Shown here piece by piece: positions 18,306-23,490 of a stretch of 23,490 nucleotides of DNA. Under the pieces are notes generated by a model. It saw only the letters and a list, made by a program, of their open reading frames with translations, was not told where the DNA came from and did no database searches. Positions within the stretch are counted from its first letter, which is position 1, and each line of letters opens with the position of its first letter. Where the stretch lies: positions 1-23,490 of the forward strand of contig CAYSPJ010000083.1 of NCBI GenBank assembly GCA_964432875.1, given 5' to 3'. The DNA comes from JACJYE01 sp964432875 (GTDB taxonomy: Bacteria; Bacteroidota; Bacteroidia; Chitinophagales; Saprospiraceae). Made by a program: the position numbers and the translations under genes.

Positions 18306-19379
18306 TCAGCCAGGCCCAAGCCCGACCCCCAGGCCCGGCTTATCATTGGGGTATAAAACCCCATCTTCCAGCCTGACCAGGCCGGCGAAAGGGTCGTCCA
18401 GCAGATCGAGGTGCCCATCGAGGTCGGCGAAGCCGATGTTGGGGCGTGACAGGGCAAAATGCAAGCCAGCAGCGATACCCAAGGCCGATTCATCCATGCA
18501 GCCGACCATGACTTCCACATTATCGGACTTGGCTACGGAGTTGATATGCAATCCCTCCAGGATGCCACCGACTTTGGCTAGCTTGATGTTGATCATATCC
18601 ACGCTACTGCGGCTGGTGAGATGAAAAACATCTTTGAGCGTCATCAGGCTCTCATCGGCCATGACTGGCACGGAGGTATTGGCGGCGGTCACTTCCCGCA
18701 GCAGTTCTTCGTTGTGCTTGCAAGTCGGCTGCTCCAGCAATTCTACCCGAAATGGCTCGGTGCGGCGGATGAAATCCAGCGCCTGCGCAACAGTATAGCC
18801 CTGATTGGCATCGAAGCGTATTTCCAGAGCCGGCCCGGCCGCTTCCCGGATACGGGCTATTTTTTCAATATCCGCTTCTACCTGCGCCCCACCTTTAAGC
18901 TTTATCACCTTAAAGCCTTTTTTGGCGAACCCCACAGCCCGCTCCACCGTCTCTGCCAGGGGCATGATACCGATGGTGATGCTAGTGGCGATGCAATCCC
19001 GATACCCTCCCAAGAGTTTGTAAAGCGGCTCGCCCGCCTTCTGGGCCATGAGGTCGTAGAGCATTAAATCCACCATGGCGATAGCGGAAGGTTGCTGGGG
19101 CAGCAAACGGCGCAGCTCCGCCAGGATGTAGGTGTAGCGAAAAGGATCCGCCCCCCGCAGGAATGGTTCAATGACATCGTGGAAAGCCTTGGCGGTCATT
19201 TCAGGCGTCTCTGAAGTCACTTCCATGTCTGGTGCCGCACAGCCCCAGCCGATCAATCCCGCATCGGTTTCTGCCCGCAAAAAAACATTGAGCGCCTGGC
19301 CAATGGTCTCGTAGGCGATAGAATAAGGCTCCAGCAGCGGCATAGCGTGGATCCAGCATTCGAGCTTGGTTATTTTCAT
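18306..19379 (-). CDS. Dipeptide epimerase (enolase superfamily; L-Ala-D/L-Glu epimerase type)
   Basis: 357 residues, full length for the muconate lactonizing enzyme/mandelate racemase-like enolase subgroup. Catalytic lysines K160 and K162 (IKLKGG) and K266 (NIKLAKVGG), and metal ligands D190 (RFDANQGY), E216 (ELLEQP) and D242 (MADES), are all present. A DxD pair at D319/D321 (ADLDGHLDL) is the feature that in dipeptide epimerases binds the amino end of the substrate; this favours a dipeptide epimerase over a lactonizing enzyme. Known members convert L-Ala-D-Glu from peptidoglycan into L-Ala-L-Glu for breakdown, though some act on other dipeptides. The gene follows the GH3-C/serine hydrolase gene by 76 bp on the same strand, probably one transcript, which supports a murein-recycling role. 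The exact dipeptide is uncertain. Confidence 0.88.
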   Translation of the reverse strand: MKITKLECWIHAMPLLEPYSIAYETIGQALNVFLRAETDAGLIGWGCAAPDMEVTSETPEMTAKAFHDVIEPFLRGADPFRYTYILAELRRLLPQQPSAIAMVDLMLYDLMAQKAGEPLYKLLGGYRDCIATSITIGIMPLAETVERAVGFAKKGFKVIKLKGGAQVEADIEKIARIREAAGPALEIRFDANQGYTVAQALDFIRRTEPFRVELLEQPTCKHNEELLREVTAANTSVPVMADESLMTLKDVFHLTSRSSVDMINIKLAKVGGILEGLHINSVAKSDNVEVMVGCMDESALGIAAGLHFALSRPNIGFADLDGHLDLLDDPFAGLVRLEDGVLYPNDKPGLGVGLGPG

Positions 19380-19455
19380 ATTACTTGATGGTTTGGGCAG
19401 TATGGGCGCAATCAGGTTGAAAAAACTGCCTGATCACAAAGCCAATCCGCTCTTC

Positions 19456-21085
19456 TCAAACAGGCCCTAAAGTTTTNNNNNNNNNNNNNNNNNNNNNNNN
19501 NNNNNNNNNNNNNNNNNNNNNNNNNNNNNNNNNNNNNNNNNNNNNNNNNNNNNNNNNNNNNNNNNNNNNNNNNNNNGGGCGGTCAAAGCCCAGGGCGCGG
19601 CGGTTGCCCTCTGGGCAGTACTGGCAGCGAGTAAATTCCCGCACGGCGGCTTCGGCGATGAGCTGCTCGCCGCCATAGCTCCCGTAATTCATGTAGAGCG
19701 TCATCAGTTTCGCCAGGTCGTCGGCGTTACCAAACAGGCCGGCATGGCCGGAAATACCGCCCAGCATGGCCGCGCCTTCGTCGTGTACGGTCCCGTGCAG
19801 CTGGGCCATGCGGAAGAAGGTATCCCGCTCAGTGGGTACGATGCGCTCCCGGGGGAAGCGCCGCAATGGGTTGTAGCCCAGGGTGCCGGCCCCCAGCGGG
19901 CCATACAGGTTGTGCTGCAGGTAGGGCTCTAGCGGCTGGCCGATAATCTGCTCCACAGCGGCAGGCAGCAGAAAGAAAGCCAGGTCGGAATAGACATAGC
20001 CGCTTTCCTCATTGAGGGGCGATTTGCGGATAGCCCGGTACATCTTCTGCGGATATTTGCGATGTAGCCAAAGTTTGTCTGCCACATAAATAGAATAAGC
20101 GCGGGAGGAATCGGCGCGGAAAGTGCGTGCTTTGAAACGGAAATCGTTGTTGCGTTCCAAATCCCACTCTCGCTTCCAGGGGTAGGTAGCCTGCCCTTTA
20201 AGGGTGCCGCGCCAGAAGGCGATCCAGGAACGCAACCGGGCCTGGTGTGCCAGGATGGGGCGGAAGGGGATATCCCCTTTATTGGAGGCACCGAAGCGGG
20301 GAAGGTAGCGCTTCAGGGGGGCATCCAGATTGAAACGCCCTTCACCATAGAGCTTCATGGCGGCGGGCAGGGCAGCCGATATTTTGGTAACGGAGGCAAA
20401 GTCGTAAATATCATCCAATGCTGTGGGCCGCAAACGGTCATAGGTATGATAGCCGAAAGCCTCGTGGAAGATGACTTTACCATCTTTAGCCACCAACACT
20501 TGCCCGCCGGGGAAAGCGTGGGCACGGATGCCTTCATTCATGATAGTGCGGATGCTGTCGGCCAGGCGCTGCTCGCGGGCGGCATCCAGGTAGCCGGGGG
20601 GCAGATAACTCAGGCGCAGGCCGCCAGGAGTACTCAGCCCATCACCGCGCTGAAAGGGCGTCTCGTAGATCGGCCCCATCAGTTGTGCTTTAGCCCCTAG
20701 CCCGCCAAAGATGATTTGGGCCGCCACCGCCGGCGAAGCGGGGAACTGTGCAGGGGCAATGGCCAGAAAAGGTGCTTCCCACAGGGCCGGCGCTGCTTGC
20801 AGGATACCGCCATCCCCGTGCAGGACAAAAAGGGCGTTGGGCTGCNNNNNNNNNNNNNNNNNNNNNNNNNNNNNNNNNNNNNNNNNNNNNNNNNNNNNNN
20901 NNNNNNNNNNNNNNNNNNNNNNNNNNNNNNNNNNNNNNNNNNNNNACCTCGCCCGCGTTGCGCAGCACCGTCACGGCCTGCTCGGCTTGCTTGAACTGCT
21001 CGACTACCCCAGCCCCCTGGCTCAGCGCTGGCCAGGGCAAGGCCAGGGCAAAGATGATTGACAAAAACTTTAGCTGCTGATGCAT
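19456..21085 (-). CDS. GH3 C-terminal domain fused to serine beta-lactamase-like hydrolase (interrupted by two gaps)
   Basis: Three pieces of one gene. Piece 1 (20946-21085): signal peptide (about 1-22) then AEQAVTVLRNAGEV, which resembles the opening of a GH3 C-terminal domain. Piece 2 begins QPNALFVLHGDGG and runs through AAQIIFGGLGAKAQLMGP (end of a GH3 C domain), then a beta-lactamase/PBP fold with nucleophile motif SVTK (DFASVTKIS) and YSD (YVYSDLAFFLLP), to ALGFDRP. The third motif (usually H/K-T-G) would be in the second gap. Bacteroidota often fuse GH3 N-acetylglucosaminidases to such hydrolases; here the GH3 catalytic barrel seems absent. For an unbroken frame, the first gap must be a multiple of three. 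The stop at 19456 is one of three possible frames after the second gap (19467 is another). Probably secreted and active on the cell wall or its fragments. Confidence 0.8.
19477..19576. other. Assembly gap (100 N) in the serine hydrolase 3' end
   Basis: Exactly 100 N. It hides the C-terminal part of the hydrolase, including the expected third active-site motif, and leaves its stop codon undecided. Confidence 0.95.
20846..20945. other. Assembly gap (100 N) near the serine hydrolase 5' end
   Basis: Exactly 100 N, so a placeholder. Flanking frames need a missing length divisible by three. The flanks look like the beginning and end of one GH3 C-terminal domain, so a few hundred missing bases are likely. 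Confidence 0.95.
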
Positions 21086-21178
21086 GATGAAGATGCTTTT
21101 TGGTATTGTATTCTATGCCCACTTCGGCTTTATTGCTATTGATGCTTGCCTCAAAAGATGAACCGTTCAAGCAGGCCG

Positions 21179-21186
21179 CAAAATTA
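21179..21186 (-). promoter_or_regulatory. Candidate -7 box for the hydrolase-epimerase unit
   Basis: CAAAATTA reads TAATTTTG on the minus strand, matching TAnnTTTG, 93 bp before the start at 21085. No -33 box at the usual distance. Confidence 0.4.
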
Positions 21187-21269
21187 AGGTTTGTTGTTGC
21201 AATTAGCGCTTGTTCTGGTTTGATCCTTCGCCCCGAAATGGCTGCTTTTTCGCTTATGCTTCCTGGGGC

Positions 21270-21293
21270 AAACGGGATTCATCCCGTTTTTTC
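21270..21293 (+). terminator. Terminator-like hairpin in a divergent region
   Basis: AAACGGGA (21270-21277), loop TTCA, TCCCGTTT (21282-21289), then TTTTCTTG. The T-run is on the plus strand, yet no plus-strand gene ends upstream, so it would end a small transcript or act as an attenuator in the leader of the PBP4 gene. Confidence 0.5.
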
Positions 21294-21454
21294 TTGTAAC
21301 TTGTACGCAGCTTGAGGCGTACAGCCTTACCCAGGATGCTGGATAATCACTATATTCGCTTCGCATAGAGCTTATTCCGGCTATACTTTGAGGCTATAAC
21401 CTGGACAAGCTCTTACACCGTCCCACTTTTGGTTTGGCATAACAAATAGCAAAG

Positions 21455-22798
21455 ATGCAAAATAAACCGTTGACAACCATCCTATGCCTGGCACTGCTGC
21501 TGGCAGCCCTGCCAGGCAGCGCCCAGCCTGCCGCCGACAAACGCGCCACCGAGCTGGATCAGCTCATCCGCCGGTCGGAGGTGTTCTCCAACATATTCAC
21601 TGGATTTGCCCTTTACGACCCGGAGCGCGGCGAGATGCTCTACGCAAAGGATGCCGACAAATACTATACCCCGGCTTCCAATACGAAAATCCTCACCCTC
21701 TATACCGCTATGAAGGTATTGGGTGATTCCATCCCCGCTTTGCGCTATATCGAAACCGGAGACTCGCTTGTTTTCTGGGGTACGGGCAACCCGCTGTTCC
21801 GCCACCCCCTCCTGACGGGGGCCGACTCTAGTGCCTGGGCGTTGCTGCAAGACACGACCCGCCACTTGTTTTTCTCGGCCCATAATTTCAAGGATGAGCG
21901 CTTTGGCCCGGGCTGGGGCTGGGATGATTACAATGACTACTATCAGGCAGAGAAGTCGCCTCTCCCGCTCTATGGGAATCTGGCGCGCTTTGAGCGGGTA
22001 CAACTGGAGGAAGGCTTCCAGGCTTTTCCCCCGCATTTCCAGCACCATTTAGTATTCAATGCTGCGCTGGATAACCGCCGCGCCCGCATCCGCCGGGCTG
22101 AGTACGCCAATACTTTTGAATACAACCACCGGGCCCTGACGGGGGTGCCGTTTTCTGCGATCGTACCTTTCCGCACCGCCCCAGCTATGATCGCCGAGCT
22201 GCTGAGCGACACTTTGGGGCACCCGGTAGGCCTGGTCAACTTGGAAGATATCCCTCCTCATGCCGCCAAGGCTTTGTACCTGCCCCTGCCCGATACCCTC
22301 TACCGATTGTTGATGCAGGAAAGCGACAACTTCATCGCCGAGCAGTTGATGTTGGCTTGCTCGGAAAAAATCGCCGGCATCCTCAAGACCGAGGAAGCCA
22401 TCCGCTATGCCAGCGATAGCCTCTTCAGCAACCTGCCCGACAAGCTGGTGTGGCGCGATGGCTCGGGCTTGTCGCGCTACAACCTGTTCACCCCCCGCAG
22501 CCTGGCGGCTGTGCTAGAACTGCTCTACCGCGAGCTGCCGCGCGAGCGCCTGCTGAGCCTCTTCCCCGCCGGCGGCCGCAACGGCACCATCAAAGATTTA
22601 TACGGCCATCGTGAAGGGCCTTTCGTCTTCGCTAAAACCGGTACCCTGGCTAACCGCCATTGCCTGAGCGGCTATTTGCTCACGGCCAAAGGCGAGGTGC
22701 TCATCTTTAGCTTCATGCACAACAATTTCGTCAACGGGACTGAGCCAGTTAAGGGCGAGATGGATAAGGTTTTGAGGTGGGTGCGGGAGCGGTATTAG
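21455..22798 (+). CDS. dacB: PBP4-type D-alanyl-D-alanine carboxypeptidase/endopeptidase (peptidase S13)
   Basis: 447 residues, normal length for the S13 family. Signal peptide about 1-23 (ending GSAQ). All three active-site motifs are present: S75-N-T-K78 (PASNTKILT), S290-D-N292 (QESDNFIAEQL) and K394-T-G (VFAKTGTLAN), plus the S13 hallmark DGSGLSRYNLFTPRSL. The enzyme would act in the periplasm, trimming terminal D-Ala from peptidoglycan stem peptides or cutting cross-links. It is divergent from the hydrolase-epimerase pair, which fits a cell-wall turnover neighbourhood. The TAG stop is followed in frame by 24 further sense codons before a TAA. No exact TAnnTTTG box was found upstream. Confidence 0.93.
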   Translation: MQNKPLTTILCLALLLAALPGSAQPAADKRATELDQLIRRSEVFSNIFTGFALYDPERGEMLYAKDADKYYTPASNTKILTLYTAMKVLGDSIPALRYIETGDSLVFWGTGNPLFRHPLLTGADSSAWALLQDTTRHLFFSAHNFKDERFGPGWGWDDYNDYYQAEKSPLPLYGNLARFERVQLEEGFQAFPPHFQHHLVFNAALDNRRARIRRAEYANTFEYNHRALTGVPFSAIVPFRTAPAMIAELLSDTLGHPVGLVNLEDIPPHAAKALYLPLPDTLYRLLMQESDNFIAEQLMLACSEKIAGILKTEEAIRYASDSLFSNLPDKLVWRDGSGLSRYNLFTPRSLAAVLELLYRELPRERLLSLFPAGGRNGTIKDLYGHREGPFVFAKTGTLANRHCLSGYLLTAKGEVLIFSFMHNNFVNGTEPVKGEMDKVLRWVRERY

Positions 22799-22873
22799 GA
22801 AAAGCAGATGCTCGAAGAGGTGGAAAGCCGGACTTATCGGGTGGAATACGACGAAGAGAAGTGGGATGCCTAA
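22799..22873 (+). other. In-frame open extension after the PBP4 stop codon
   Basis: Directly after TAG (22796-22798) the same frame codes EKQMLEEVESRTYRVEYDEE followed by KWDA and ends with TAA (22871-22873). An ATG at 22808 could start a 21-residue peptide. The extension is strongly acidic and looks protein-like. It may be a former C-terminal tail cut off by a new stop, a readthrough tail, or chance. Confidence 0.35.
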
Positions 22874-22945
22874 AAAACTTCCCCCATAATAACACTATCT
22901 TGCCCCCCGCCAAAGTTATAGTAGCACAAAAGAAAAACACAAACT

Positions 22946-23464
22946 ATGAATCGCAATTTGCAGTTAGCTGCCCTCCTGGCAGCAATCACGCTGGGGATAA
23001 CCGGCTGCACCGGTGTGCCGCGCGCCACATTTTACCGTGCCCCAAATTTCAACCCCGACTCCAGTATCAAAGTCATCACGCTTAACACCAACGATGTCTT
23101 GTCGGGAAGGATAGAACACTTCCTGCTCCTGAACAACTTCACGGTCATTTCCGACAACACCTTCCGCCTGCCGGGCAGTACGGCTTTCCCCACTCCTATC
23201 TTCCCCGGCGATACCAGCATATACCGCCCCGGCCAGATGGTGGTCAATATCCCCTACATGGAAGAGCGGCCCTCTGATTACATCCTGCGCTATCAGTTCG
23301 ACAACGCTGCCGATAGCCGGGGGCGCTCCAGCATGTACCTCGCGGTAGTCAATACCAAGACGGGCCAGACGGAAATTTCTTTTCTCAATGAGCAGGCCGG
23401 GCGGCTGGATCAACTGCAGATCGACCGGCTAATCCGGGATTTCATTACCAGGATGAAACGCTAG
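22946..23464 (+). CDS. Hypothetical lipoprotein
   Basis: 172 residues. An N-terminal hydrophobic stretch (about 5-18) ends in a lipobox, ITGC, with the lipidated Cys at about residue 21, so a membrane-anchored lipoprotein is expected. The remaining 150 residues contain IKVITLNTNDVLSGRIEHFL, an IPYMEERPSDYILRYQFD segment and a final amphipathic helix (LQIDRLIRDFITRMKR). The mixed alpha/beta pattern recalls periplasmic domains that assist envelope assembly, but I do not recognise the family. It begins 147 bp after the PBP4 gene on the same strand; the spacer has no clear terminator or exact promoter box, so co-transcription is possible. The last 26 bases of the window hold nothing I can support. 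Confidence 0.85.
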   Translation: MNRNLQLAALLAAITLGITGCTGVPRATFYRAPNFNPDSSIKVITLNTNDVLSGRIEHFLLLNNFTVISDNTFRLPGSTAFPTPIFPGDTSIYRPGQMVVNIPYMEERPSDYILRYQFDNAADSRGRSSMYLAVVNTKTGQTEISFLNEQAGRLDQLQIDRLIRDFITRMKR

Positions 23465-23490
23465 GGACGGTCAGCTAGGGCGGTCACCAG

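Larger units (their letters stand above)
21086..21454. other. Divergent intergenic region, hydrolase and PBP4 genes
   Basis: 369 bp with no gene I can support; a 71-codon frame (21100-21315) has no family likeness. It holds a minus-strand -7 box (21179-21186), a terminator-like hairpin (21270-21293) and a second small stem TGTACGC (21302-21308)/GCGTACA (21317-21323). The hairpins would lie in the leader of the PBP4 mRNA if it starts upstream. Confidence 0.65.

Noticed and set aside
21100..21315. A 71-codon frame in the divergent region
   Set aside because: No family likeness or start signal; it runs through the terminator-like hairpin.

Overview
The window looks like a chromosomal contig from a GC-rich Bacteroidota, most likely Saprospiria or a relative. 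Four secreted proteins carry C-terminal type IX secretion (T9SS) sorting domains. Several promoters fit the Bacteroidota -7 box TAnnTTTG, strong Shine-Dalgarno sites are scarce, and the housekeeping proteins (YbiT-like ABC-F, DUF192, OmpA with TSP3 repeats, PBP4) are of the Bacteroidota kind. Three runs of exactly 100 N (14638-14737, 19477-19576, 20846-20945) are assembly placeholders that interrupt two genes. I see no tRNA, rRNA, CRISPR array, transposase or phage gene.

Layout. 1-6888 (minus strand): three T9SS-exported proteins in a row, a subtilisin/beta-helix protease, a beta-propeller-like protein and a smaller secreted protein, separated by strong palindromes. The last two share a 241-bp, almost identical sorting-domain cassette. 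6889-7273: a regulatory intergenic region with a (GT)13 tract nearby and gapped inverted repeats of the form ACTTTCGGGAAGT/ACTTCCCGAAAGT. 7274-9602 (plus): an ABC-F ATPase with one degenerate ATP site and a membrane-anchored DUF192 protein, ending at a bidirectional hairpin. 9717-12812 (minus): an OmpA-family outer-membrane protein and an amino-acid dehydrogenase. 12813-13270: a divergent promoter region with a third copy of the inverted-repeat family, then a rhodanese. 13458-17106 (plus): a giant T9SS protein with at least six fasciclin (FAS1) domains and two six-cysteine insert domains. 17395-18141 (plus): a DnaQ/ExoX-like exonuclease. 18306-21085 (minus): a probable two-gene unit of a GH3-C/serine-hydrolase fusion followed by a dipeptide (L-Ala-D/L-Glu type) epimerase. 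21455-23464 (plus): PBP4-type DD-peptidase and a small lipoprotein.

How the genes may work together (inference). The protease, propeller protein and fasciclin protein would be exported by a T9SS encoded elsewhere and act at the cell surface in adhesion, matrix building and protein breakdown. The serine hydrolase, dipeptide epimerase and divergent PBP4 form a plausible peptidoglycan turnover and recycling neighbourhood. The most unusual signals are the recurring inverted-repeat family at promoters, the cassette-like sorting-domain duplication, the FAS1/six-Cys architecture with a gap at a repeat, and a serine hydrolase that appears to keep the GH3 C-terminal domain without room for the GH3 catalytic barrel.
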